Assembly: GCF_024707125.1 (NCBI RefSeq)
Contig: NZ_JANQAH010000009.1
Coordinates: 62,001 to 126,000 of the forward strand
Direction: 5' to 3'
Source of the DNA: Devosia sp.
Lineage (GTDB): Bacteria > Pseudomonadota > Alphaproteobacteria > Rhizobiales > Devosiaceae
DNA: 64,000 nucleotides
The translations under genes and the position numbers were made by a program. The notes under the pieces were generated by a model, which saw nothing but the letters and a program-made list of their open reading frames with translations, ran no database searches and was not told the DNA's origin. How positions within the stretch are numbered: position 1 is the first letter of the stretch; each line of letters begins with the position of its first letter. Shown piece after piece: positions 35,141-43,349 of the stretch.

Positions 35141-37531
35141 CTACTCCCTCGGCTCCGGCTTGACCACCGGTACATCCGGTTCGGTTTCCTTGGCCTCTTC
35201 GGCCACCTGCCCGGATGTATCTTCGTCGGCTTCGACCGGCTCCGCAACAAGTGCCTCATCGACCGTCTCGGCATCGTCAGCAGGCTCTGCGATATCGTCC
35301 GCCACGATCGCTTCGGTTTCAGCCACGGCGGGCCCTTCTTCGGACTTTGTCTCCGGCGGCAGGACGATGACCTCGTCGATGGCCGGTGGGGCCTCACCGA
35401 TGGACGGGGTATCCTCTGCCCTGGTTTCCACCTCTACCTCGCCTTCGCTCGGTTCAAGCACGACCAGCTCTGCGGGTGGAATTTCTGCCGCCTCGGGCTC
35501 CGGCGCAGGCGGGGGCAATTCGATGACTGCGGATGCCTCGACGACCGGGATCGCTTCGATGGGCTCGACCGGCGCTTCGGGCTCCACGGGGGCTTCGGGT
35601 TCTACGGGTGTCTCGGCCGCAACGACCGGCATAGGAATGACCGGCTCCGCCACGGCGACAATGGCCGCGGCCTGGGCCAGGATATTTTCGCTCGGCGGCA
35701 GCGGACCGGCAGGCTCCGCGGGCTTGGCCGAAGCCTCGTCGCGCAAAAGGTCCAAAATGCCCTTGCCAATTTCGCGCTCACCGCGAATGACGATGGAAGC
35801 GCCAAGGCCGCGAAGAAAGTCTTCTTCTTCTTCCGAATAGGCGCGGGCGATGATGCTGATCTCGGGGTTGAGCTTTCGGCCGCTCTCGCAGACCGTGCCT
35901 GCCTCAAAGGCGTTGGAAATGGCCACCAGCAGGTTTTTCGCCCCACCGAGATTGGCGAGTTTCAGCGTCTTCTGGCTCGCCGCATTGCCATAGATGACCT
36001 CGAGCCCGGCGACGCGCGCGGCAGCGACGTCATGATCGGAATCCTCGATCACGACGATATCGCGGCCGGCAGCCTTGAGGCCATCGGCCACGATGCGTCC
36101 GACCTGGCCATAGCCGACGAGAACCGTGTGGCCGGTAAGCGTCAGCGGCTCGACGACATCGTCATCCGCTCCCGGTGCCCCACGCTCGATAGCGGCATCG
36201 CGCGGAATATCGGTGGTGGCCGGGCCCATCGAGGCGGCAGAAAGCTCGCCCGGCTCGACGCGGGTTTCGGGCGTGGCGGCAGCGGCGCGGCCACCAAAGC
36301 GGGCTTCGACGCGCGGGCGCAAAAATTCGAGGATGAAGAAGACGATGGGGTTGAGGACGATGGAGATCAGCGCGCCGGCAAGGATCAGGTCCTGGCCCTC
36401 CTCGGGCAGGATGGCGAGGCTGACGCCCATGCTGGCGAGGATGAAGGAGAACTCGCCGATCTGCGCCAGGCTCGCCGAAATGGTCAGCGCCGTACCGGCC
36501 GGACGACGGAACAGTAGCACGATGCCGAAGGCGGCGAGCGATTTGCCGACGACGATGATGAAGACCGTGCCCAGCACCGGCAAGGGATCGGTGAGGATGA
36601 TCGAAGGGTCGAACAGCATGCCGACCGAGACGAAGAACAGCACCGCGAAAGCGTCGCGCAGCGGTAGTGTTTCATTGGCGGCACGATGGCTGAGTTCGCT
36701 TTCGGAGAGGATCATGCCGGCAAAGAAGGCGCCGAGCGCCAGGGACACGCCGAAGAGCACCGAAGAGCCCAAAGCCACGCCCAGCGCGATGGAGAGCACG
36801 GCCAGGCGGAACAGCTCGCGGCTACCGGTATGGGCGGTGAAATGCAGCGCCCAGGGGATGACGCGGCGGCCGACGATCAGCATGAAACCGACAAAGGCGG
36901 CGATCTTGATCAGGGTGATGGCGAGGACGCCCCAGATACCGACATCGGCATTGAGAATACGTTCGACGAAGGACACGAAGGGATCGTGAAGCCCGGTATC
37001 GGTGCCATTGAGCCCGGCAAAGGCGGGGATCAGCACCAGGGCCAGCACCATGGCGAGGTCTTCGACGATGAGCCAGCCGACAGCGATGCGCCCGCGCTCG
37101 CTTTCGATCAGGCGCCGGTCCTGCAGGGCTTTCAACAGCACGACCGTCGAGGCAACTGAGAGCGCCAGACCAAAGAGCAGCGACCCACCAAGATCCCAGC
37201 CGAGCATCAGCCCAAGGCCGGCGCCCAGCGCCGTCGCCACTGCGATCTGGGCGATGGCGCCCGGAATGGCGAGGGCCCGAACGCTCATCAGATCCTTGAG
37301 CGAGAAGTGCAAACCCACGCCGAACATGAGGAGGATAACGCCGAGTTCGGCCAGCTCCGCGCCCAGCGCCTGATCGGCGACGAAACCGGGCGTATAGGGG
37401 CCGGCGAGAACACCGGCAAAGAGATAACCGACGAGGGGCGGCAAGCGCAGCTTATTGGCCAGCATGCCAAAGATATAGGCCAGCACCAAACCCGCGACGA
37501 TCGTGGTGATCAGGGGGGTCTCGTGGGGCAT
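35141..37531 (-). CDS. KefB/YbaL-like monovalent cation:proton antiporter with TrkA-N domain and acidic tail
   Basis: 796 residues. A CPA2-type membrane domain with about 12 segments (1-395) is followed by a soluble part with an RCK/TrkA-N nucleotide-binding domain (VLVGYGQVGRIVADGL.., about 425-550). It probably exchanges K+ for H+ under nucleotide control. The last 199 residues or so (598-796) form a low-complexity tail rich in Glu, Pro, Ala and Val, with repeats such as PVEPEA; this is unusual, since family members normally end near 560-620. The downstream Rrf2 gene is likely in the same operon. Confidence 0.9.
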   Translation of the reverse strand: MPHETPLITTIVAGLVLAYIFGMLANKLRLPPLVGYLFAGVLAGPYTPGFVADQALGAELAELGVILLMFGVGLHFSLKDLMSVRALAIPGAIAQIAVATALGAGLGLMLGWDLGGSLLFGLALSVASTVVLLKALQDRRLIESERGRIAVGWLIVEDLAMVLALVLIPAFAGLNGTDTGLHDPFVSFVERILNADVGIWGVLAITLIKIAAFVGFMLIVGRRVIPWALHFTAHTGSRELFRLAVLSIALGVALGSSVLFGVSLALGAFFAGMILSESELSHRAANETLPLRDAFAVLFFVSVGMLFDPSIILTDPLPVLGTVFIIVVGKSLAAFGIVLLFRRPAGTALTISASLAQIGEFSFILASMGVSLAILPEEGQDLILAGALISIVLNPIVFFILEFLRPRVEARFGGRAAAATPETRVEPGELSAASMGPATTDIPRDAAIERGAPGADDDVVEPLTLTGHTVLVGYGQVGRIVADGLKAAGRDIVVIEDSDHDVAAARVAGLEVIYGNAASQKTLKLANLGGAKNLLVAISNAFEAGTVCESGRKLNPEISIIARAYSEEEEDFLRGLGASIVIRGEREIGKGILDLLRDEASAKPAEPAGPLPPSENILAQAAAIVAVAEPVIPMPVVAAETPVEPEAPVEPEAPVEPIEAIPVVEASAVIELPPPAPEPEAAEIPPAELVVLEPSEGEVEVETRAEDTPSIGEAPPAIDEVIVLPPETKSEEGPAVAETEAIVADDIAEPADDAETVDEALVAEPVEADEDTSGQVAEEAKETEPDVPVVKPEPRE

Positions 37532-37680
37532 GGACGGTCCTCATTTCTAGGGCAATCTCGATAACGATGATGGGGTATCACCGTGTCAGGCGCAAGAAGC
37601 AAAGACCCCGAAAGATCAATCCCTTGGCCGCGCCTGATGAGAAACTCTAGAGAGAGGGCAAACTTGGCTGAACTGTGACT

Positions 37681-38775
37681 TCAGCTGATGATGGTGATGC
37701 GCTCAGCAGCACGGGTAATGCCGGTATAGAGCCAGCGCGCCCGCTCCTCGCGAAAAACAAAACTCTCGTCGAAAAGATAGACATTGTCCCACTGGCTGCC
37801 CTGCGCCTTGTGCACCGTGAGGCAATAGCCAAAGGTGAACTCGTCGAACTGGCGTCGCTCGGTCCAGGCCATGCTTTCCTCTTCGCCCGAGAAGAAGGCC
37901 TTGTGCGTAAGCACCTTGGCTTCGCCCTTGCCTTCGTCGTCGGCCAGCACCAGGGACCACTTGCCATTCGAGCGCCGCGTTGCGTCGGTGACGATCCAGA
38001 TCTGGCCGTTGAGGAGGCGCTTTCTGGGATTGTTGCGGAGGCACACCATGCGGTCGCCTATGACTGGCTCGTGGAAGGGCAGGCCCTTCAGCTCGCGCAA
38101 ACGGTCATTGTAGGTGAGGCGCGTCTTGTTGCGGCCGACCAGTACCTGATCGGCTTCGAGCACGGCATCGCGGTCAACCTTGTCGCGGCCGACGACAATG
38201 CTTTCGCCATAGCGGCCATGTTCGAGAAAGCCGCCTTCGCGCACGGCCATGGAGAGCTGGATGATCGGATTATCGGCCGCCTGGCGGTGAATTTCGGTGA
38301 GCATGACATCGGGCTCTTCGGTGGTGAAGAAACCCGCGCCCTGCACCGGCGGTAGCTGGAATGGATCGCCGAGCACCAGGACTTTTACGCCGAAGGAGAG
38401 GAGATCGGCGCCCAATTGCTCGTCGACCATGGAAACTTCATCGATGACGATGAGATCGGCATCGGCCGCCGGGCTTTCAGGATCGAGCACGAAGCGCGGC
38501 TCGCCTTCCTTCTCGGACACCAGTGTATAGATCAGCGAGTGGATGGTCTGCGCGCCCTTGCAGCCGCGCTTTCGCATGACGAGCGCGGCCTTGCCGGTAA
38601 AGGCGGCATATTTGACCGAGCGGATATCCTGCGCCAGATGCACGGCAAGCGTCGACTTGCCGGTGCCGGCCCAGCCGAACAGGCGGAAGACCTGCGGACC
38701 ATTCTTGTCCTTGAGCCACTTGGACACGGCAATCAGCGCCGCGTCCTGCTGTCCCGACCAGACCGGTGTCGTCAT
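37681..38775 (-). CDS. RecD-like superfamily 1 DNA helicase
   Basis: 364 residues. Walker A GWAGTGKST (34-42), Walker B IDEVSMVD (111-118) and the C-terminal ..TVHKAQGSQWDNVYLFDES.. (UvrD_C_2 type) identify an SF1B helicase of the RecD2/Dda group. It is short, with only the motor domains and no RecBC partner or N-terminal extension. It may act in replication fork or repair processing; the phage T4 Dda helicase is of similar size. The ATG shares one base with the stop codon of the upstream FAH gene (TGATG), an operon link to unrelated metabolic genes. Confidence 0.85.
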   Translation of the reverse strand: MTTPVWSGQQDAALIAVSKWLKDKNGPQVFRLFGWAGTGKSTLAVHLAQDIRSVKYAAFTGKAALVMRKRGCKGAQTIHSLIYTLVSEKEGEPRFVLDPESPAADADLIVIDEVSMVDEQLGADLLSFGVKVLVLGDPFQLPPVQGAGFFTTEEPDVMLTEIHRQAADNPIIQLSMAVREGGFLEHGRYGESIVVGRDKVDRDAVLEADQVLVGRNKTRLTYNDRLRELKGLPFHEPVIGDRMVCLRNNPRKRLLNGQIWIVTDATRRSNGKWSLVLADDEGKGEAKVLTHKAFFSGEEESMAWTERRQFDEFTFGYCLTVHKAQGSQWDNVYLFDESFVFREERARWLYTGITRAAERITIIS

Positions 38776-39458
38776 CAGTCGATCACCGTCCTGACAGTCC
38801 CAACACCCTCGATCCGCCCCTCGATCACGTCTCCTGATACAACCGCAGCAACCCCGGCCGGCGTGCCGGTCATGATGATGTCACCCGCCTTGAGGGTTAC
38901 GAATTGGCTGAGATAGGCGATGGTTTCGGCAACGCTCCAGATCTGGTCGCCGAGATCGCCGCTTTGCCGTTCGGCACCATTGACCGAGAGCGAGATTTTG
39001 CCCGATTGCGGATGGCCGATGGCGCTGGCCGGCTCGATCGTGCCGATGGGGGCGGACTGGTCAAAACCCTTGGCCATTTCCCATGGGCGGCCGGCCTTCT
39101 TGGCAATCGCCTGAAGATCGCGCCGGGTCATGTCGAGGCCGCAGGCATAACCATAGACGTGGTCGAGCGCATTCTCGACTGTGATGTCAGCGCCGTCCTT
39201 GCCGATGGCGACCACCAGCTCCACCTCGTGATGGAAATCCTCGGTCTGGGGTGGATAGGGAATGGCAGCGCCACCGACCACGACCGCATCTGCGGGCTTG
39301 GCAAAGAAGAACGGCGGATCGCGCACATCATTGCCCATTTCCTTGATGTGCTCGGCATAATTGCGGCCCACGCAATAGACCCGGCGCACGGCAAAGAGCC
39401 CGCCGCGGGCGATGGGAATGGACACAGGCGCATGCGGCTCGAACAGAAAATCAGCCAC
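38775..39458 (-). CDS. Fumarylacetoacetate hydrolase-family protein
   Basis: 227 residues. Metal-dependent hydrolase or decarboxylase fold. It shows ..VYCVGRNYAEHIKEMG.., the metal-binding FHHEVELVVAIG (two Glu) and ..MTGTPAGVAAV... Length and motifs are closest to the FAHD1-like acylpyruvase/oxaloacetate decarboxylase branch. I start at GTG 39458 because GAGGAG lies 7 bases upstream; the frame extends six codons to ATG 39476, which lacks a site. It overlaps the aldo/keto reductase stop codon by eight bases. Confidence 0.88.
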   Translation of the reverse strand: MADFLFEPHAPVSIPIARGGLFAVRRVYCVGRNYAEHIKEMGNDVRDPPFFFAKPADAVVVGGAAIPYPPQTEDFHHEVELVVAIGKDGADITVENALDHVYGYACGLDMTRRDLQAIAKKAGRPWEMAKGFDQSAPIGTIEPASAIGHPQSGKISLSVNGAERQSGDLGDQIWSVAETIAYLSQFVTLKAGDIIMTGTPAGVAAVVSGDVIEGRIEGVGTVRTVID

Positions 39459-40512
39459 GCGAAAACTCCTCGGCATAGGGTCCGATCAGGTCGAGATCGA
39501 CAGGGCTCAACCGGTCCTGTGCACTAAACGACTGGTGCCAATATGGATAGAGCAGCGGCGGGCGGCTGACATCGTCAAGACGCTTCCGCTCCTCGGCTGT
39601 GAGCTTGAAACTGGCGGCCGCGATATTGTCGCGGAACTGGCTTTCGTTGCGCCCGCCAATGATGACGGAGGTGACGCCCGGCCGACCGAGCAGCCAGGAG
39701 AGCGCCACCTGCGCGCCGGACACGCCGCGCGCTTCGGCAATGGCCACGAGCGTATCGATGACCGAATAGAGCTTTTCCCAATCATAGACCGGCGGCTCGC
39801 GGAAACCGCCGACATGGCGGCCGCTCTCGGGCTCACTATCCCTGCGATACTTTCCGGACAGCAGCCCGCCGGCCAGCGGCGACCAGACGAGAATACCAAG
39901 GCCCTGATCCTGCGAAACCGGCACGAGTTCGTATTCGGCGTCGCGGCTATGCAGCGAATAATGGATCTGCTGGGAAACGAAACGCTGGCCACCGCGCTTT
40001 TCTGCGGCCATCAGCGCCTTCATCATGTGCCAGCCCGAATAGTTGGAACAGCCGATATAGCGCACATGACCATGACGAACGAGCGTATCGAGCGCCTCCA
40101 TCGTCTCTTCGATGGGCGTTTTGCCGTCCCATTCATGCACCTGATAGAGGTCGATCACGTCGGTCTTGAGGCGTTTCAAACTCGCCTTGCACTGCTCGAT
40201 GATGTGATGGCGGGAGAGGCCGATGTCGTTGGGCCCATCGCCCATCTTGAAGCGGACCTTCGTCGCGATCAGCGCTTTCTGGCGGCGGCCGTTTTCCTTG
40301 AGCACATCGCCCAGAATTTCTTCCGACACACCGGCATTGTAGACATTGGCGGTGTCATAGAGGTTGATGCCGGCTTCGAGGCAGAGGTCGACCTGCCGCG
40401 CCGCATCGGAGGGGCTGGTATTGCCGATCTTCTCGCTGCCGCCAAAAGTCATGGTTCCCATGGTGAGGACCGAGACTTTGAGGCCCGAGCGTCCGAGATA
40501 GCGATATTCCAT
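39451..40512 (-). CDS. Aldo/keto reductase
   Basis: 353 residues. NADPH-dependent reductase with the TIM-barrel pattern: ..GINLYDTANVYNAG.. with catalytic D and Y, ..IATKVRFKMG.., ..DLYQVHEWDG.. and ..IGGRNESQFRDNI.. near the cofactor site. It resembles the YajO/IolS-like branch. The substrate is unknown. ATG 40512 (MEYRYLG) is preferred because GGAGG lies 7 bases upstream; an ATG nine bases earlier is too close to the site. First gene of a three-gene group with the FAH protein and the helicase. Confidence 0.9.
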   Translation of the reverse strand: MEYRYLGRSGLKVSVLTMGTMTFGGSEKIGNTSPSDAARQVDLCLEAGINLYDTANVYNAGVSEEILGDVLKENGRRQKALIATKVRFKMGDGPNDIGLSRHHIIEQCKASLKRLKTDVIDLYQVHEWDGKTPIEETMEALDTLVRHGHVRYIGCSNYSGWHMMKALMAAEKRGGQRFVSQQIHYSLHSRDAEYELVPVSQDQGLGILVWSPLAGGLLSGKYRRDSEPESGRHVGGFREPPVYDWEKLYSVIDTLVAIAEARGVSGAQVALSWLLGRPGVTSVIIGGRNESQFRDNIAAASFKLTAEERKRLDDVSRPPLLYPYWHQSFSAQDRLSPVDLDLIGPYAEEFSRG

Positions 40513-40647
40513 CGGCATTCCTCCTTTGTTCTCGGTCAACAGGGCTAAAGAATTGCGGGAGTCGGGTCAATCTTGCTCTGCGCGATTTGCCTTGTCTCGC
40601 GCGCGCCGAAACGGCTAAGCAGCAGCATCAAACGGGGGCCAGACACC

Positions 40648-41016
40648 ATGCCAAATGCAGCAGAGGACGTCCTTGCCACCTGCCATTGTGGTGCCGTCTC
40701 GATCCGACTGCCCAAGGCGCCCGCCGAAATCACCCACTGCAATTGCAGCCTCTGCCGGCGCTATGGCGTGCTCTGGGCCTATTATGCCATTGCCGAAGTG
40801 ATGATCGAAACCAAGATCCCGACCGACACCTATGCCTGGGGCGGCAAGAACGTCGATTTCCACCGCTGCTCTGGCTGCGGCTGTGTCACCCATTGGTATC
40901 CGCGCAAGGCCGGCCGGGAAAACCTCGGTATCAATGCGCGGCTGCTCGATCCAAAACTCCTCGCGGCGGCCAATGTGCGCTACAAGGATTCGGCTGATAC
41001 CGGGCTCTTCCATTGA
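40648..41016 (+). CDS. GFA/CENP-V-family zinc-binding protein
   Basis: 122 residues. The cysteine sets CHCGAV (about 13-18), CNCSLC (about 32-37) and CSGCGC (about 75-80) are the zinc ligands of the glutathione-dependent formaldehyde-activating (GFA) fold. Many members have no proven enzymatic role. ATG 40648 fits the family length; the frame is open upstream. The next gene on the strand follows after 29 bases. Confidence 0.88.
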   Translation: MPNAAEDVLATCHCGAVSIRLPKAPAEITHCNCSLCRRYGVLWAYYAIAEVMIETKIPTDTYAWGGKNVDFHRCSGCGCVTHWYPRKAGRENLGINARLLDPKLLAAANVRYKDSADTGLFH

Positions 41017-41045
41017 CTAAGCCTATTTCCTGAAAGCCTTTCGCC

Positions 41046-41912
41046 GTGCGGCCCCAATCCATTCTTGTTCCTGTTCTTCTCGTCGCTCTCGGCATGGTCT
41101 TTACCCAGACCGGCGCGAGCTTTGCCAAAATGCTGTTTCCGCTGGTCGGCGCCAATGGCGCGACGGCGCTGCGCCTGACCCTTGCGGCGATTGTGCTGGT
41201 CATCGTCTTCCGGCCTTGGCGCTACAAGCTGGGCCGCGCGCAATGGCGGGCCGTGCTGCTTTATGGCGCGGTCATGGGCGCCATGAATCTCTTCTTTTAT
41301 GCCGCGCTCGAGCACATTCCCCTCGGGATCGCCGTGGCGCTCGAATTCACCGGCCCCCTGGCCGTGGCGCTGTTCGGCGCGCGAAAACCACTCGATTTCG
41401 TCTGGATTGCCCTCGCCGTCTGCGGCTTTGCCATGCTGCTGCCCTGGACCGGTTTTGCCGGCGATATTTCTCCGCTGGGCATTGGCCTCGCCCTCTGCGC
41501 CGGCGCCTGCTGGGCAGGCTATATCATTTTTGGCCAGAAGGCCGGCACAGGCGGCGGCGCCCATATCGCGGCGCTCGGCGTCGCCACCGCCGCTCTTCTC
41601 GCCCTGCCCTTCGGCCTTGCCAGCGCCGGCCCGGCTCTGTTCGATCCGGCGATCCTGCCGTTGGGCCTTGCGGTTGCCCTGCTTTCAAGCGCCATTCCCT
41701 ACGCGCTCGACATGGTCGCCCTGCCCCACATTCCGGCGCGGCTCTTCGGCATTTTGATGAGCGGCCAGCCGGCATTGGCAGCGCTGTCCGGCCTTGTCAT
41801 CCTGGGCGAAAAACTGACGCCAGGACAGGTCGCAGGCATGGCGGCTATCATCATCGCCTCGATTGGCGCGACCGCGACCATTGCCCGGCCGGTGCAGGAA
41901 CCGCAGCCCTAA
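41046..41912 (+). CDS. EamA/RhtA-type inner-membrane exporter
   Basis: 288 residues with about ten membrane segments in two EamA halves. The pattern resembles RhtA, the threonine/homoserine exporter, in ..IPLGIAVALEFTGPLAVAL.. and ..PARLFGILMSGQPALAALSGLVILGE... The start is GTG at 41046. The substrate is probably an amino acid or related metabolite, but this is family inference. Confidence 0.85.
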   Translation: MRPQSILVPVLLVALGMVFTQTGASFAKMLFPLVGANGATALRLTLAAIVLVIVFRPWRYKLGRAQWRAVLLYGAVMGAMNLFFYAALEHIPLGIAVALEFTGPLAVALFGARKPLDFVWIALAVCGFAMLLPWTGFAGDISPLGIGLALCAGACWAGYIIFGQKAGTGGGAHIAALGVATAALLALPFGLASAGPALFDPAILPLGLAVALLSSAIPYALDMVALPHIPARLFGILMSGQPALAALSGLVILGEKLTPGQVAGMAAIIIASIGATATIARPVQEPQP

Positions 41913-41972
41913 AGACTGGATTTTCGTCTCGCGATGGGCATAGTGCGTCCCTCGGGGAGAGGAAGGTGCAAC

Positions 41973-42374
41973 ATGCTCTACGCCGTATTGTGCTATAATG
42001 ACGAGAAGGCCGTTTCCACCTGGACCAAGGAAGAAGACGCCGCCTGTATGGTCAGGCTCGGCAAGGTTCAGGACGAATTGCGCGACGAGGGCCGGCTCGG
42101 CCCGGTCGTGCGCCTGCAAAACACCACCGAGGCCAAGACGCTGCGCAAGGCCAATGGCGAACACGTGGTCTTTGACGGCCCCTTTGCCGAAACCAAGGAA
42201 CAGTTTCTGGGCTTTTACGTCGCCGATGTCGACACGATCGACGAAGCGGTAGAATTCGCCAAGAAACTGGCGGTCGCCAACCCGGGCCTCGGCTCCTACG
42301 AAATCCGCCCGCTCCGCATCTATCTGCCGAGCGCCTTGCAGAATGACACGGTCATCGCCGAGCCGGCCGAATAG
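41973..42374 (+). CDS. YciI-like (YCII-related, DGPF motif) protein
   Basis: 133 residues. ATG 41973 has GGAAGG 6 bases upstream. The protein starts MLYAVLCYNDEKAV and has the FDGPFAETKEQ motif of the COG3795 group, often fused or linked to sigma factors in other bacteria. There is no sigma factor nearby. The biochemical role is unknown. It is convergent with the NadE-like gene, with nine bases between the stop codons. Confidence 0.85.
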   Translation: MLYAVLCYNDEKAVSTWTKEEDAACMVRLGKVQDELRDEGRLGPVVRLQNTTEAKTLRKANGEHVVFDGPFAETKEQFLGFYVADVDTIDEAVEFAKKLAVANPGLGSYEIRPLRIYLPSALQNDTVIAEPAE

Positions 42375-42383
42375 GCAGACCCC

Positions 42384-43349
42384 CTACGCAACAAGCAAGG
42401 GCGGCAGGTGCAGATAGCGCGTCGCCACCCGCTTTCTTTCGATGTCGGCCCAGACAGCTTCGAGCTGGGCATGGGTCAATCCGGCCGCAGCGGCGACTTC
42501 GGCGGCCGGCAGACCGTGATTGAGGCCATAAAGGCAAAGGTCCATGCGGTCATAGGGCAAGGAGAAGTAAAACTCCTCCTGGCTCTGCGCCATTGACCAG
42601 GTATCGGTAGTCGGCGGCCGCCGGCAGATCGTTTCAGGCACGCCGAGATGTCGCGCCAGCTGGTAAACCTGCGATTTATAGAGATGGGCGATGGGCTTGA
42701 GGTCGGCCGCCCCATCGCCGTTCTTCACAAAGAATCCTTGATCGTATTCGAGCCGGTTCGGCGTGCCGATGACGGCGAAATTGAGCCGGTCGGCATGAAA
42801 ATACTCGAGCTGCTTGCGCGTGCGCTGCTTCATATTGGTCGCAGCAATGATGCCCTGATAGACCTCGGCCGTCAGCCGGATTTTTTGCTGTTCGCCGCCC
42901 GGTGGCTGCACCACGAGCGAAGAGACGGCGAGGCCCAGGCCTTCGAGGGGATTGGCGATAACCACCTTGCACACCCAGCCCACGCCATAGCCCGGCACCA
43001 GCTGGCGAATGAAGGCATCACGCCTCTCGTAGCAGCCCATGGCTGAAAGGGCCGGGCCGATATCTTCGATCTCGGCGGCAAAGCCAAAAGTTCCAGCGAC
43101 CGATTGGCCGAGCGCCAGGCTTTCCGGGTCGGAATCATTTTCCGGCATATAGAGCCCAAAGACGCGCTCGGCACCCACGGCCCGAACGGCAAGGGCGGCG
43201 CAGACGCTTGAATCGATGCCACCGGAAAGGCCGAGCACGAGGCCGCGGCGCTTGAGGTCGGCGCGCAGCAGTCGGCGCATTTCCGTGACGATGCGCTCGA
43301 CCTCTGCCTCCGCATCGAGGACCAGCGTCGCAGCAGAAAATCGGCTCAT
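42384..43349 (-). CDS. NAD synthase-like PP-loop enzyme in an acyl-transfer cassette
   Basis: 321 residues, ammonia-type NadE fold without a glutaminase domain. The PP-loop SGGIDSS is at 42-48; further NadE patterns are ..NMKQRTRKQLEYFHAD.., ..GTPNRLEYDQGFFVKNGDGAADL.. and ..PPTTDTWSMAQSQEEFYF... Known chemistry is adenylation and amidation of nicotinate adenine dinucleotide. The ATG at 43349 shares one base with the stop of the acyl-AMP ligase (TGATG), and the gene closes a cassette with ligase, carrier protein and AsnB-type amidotransferase. A role in amidating a carrier-bound or surface acyl group is inferred from this context; it could also be an ordinary NadE. Confidence 0.88.
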   Translation of the reverse strand: MSRFSAATLVLDAEAEVERIVTEMRRLLRADLKRRGLVLGLSGGIDSSVCAALAVRAVGAERVFGLYMPENDSDPESLALGQSVAGTFGFAAEIEDIGPALSAMGCYERRDAFIRQLVPGYGVGWVCKVVIANPLEGLGLAVSSLVVQPPGGEQQKIRLTAEVYQGIIAATNMKQRTRKQLEYFHADRLNFAVIGTPNRLEYDQGFFVKNGDGAADLKPIAHLYKSQVYQLARHLGVPETICRRPPTTDTWSMAQSQEEFYFSLPYDRMDLCLYGLNHGLPAAEVAAAAGLTHAQLEAVWADIERKRVATRYLHLPPLLVA

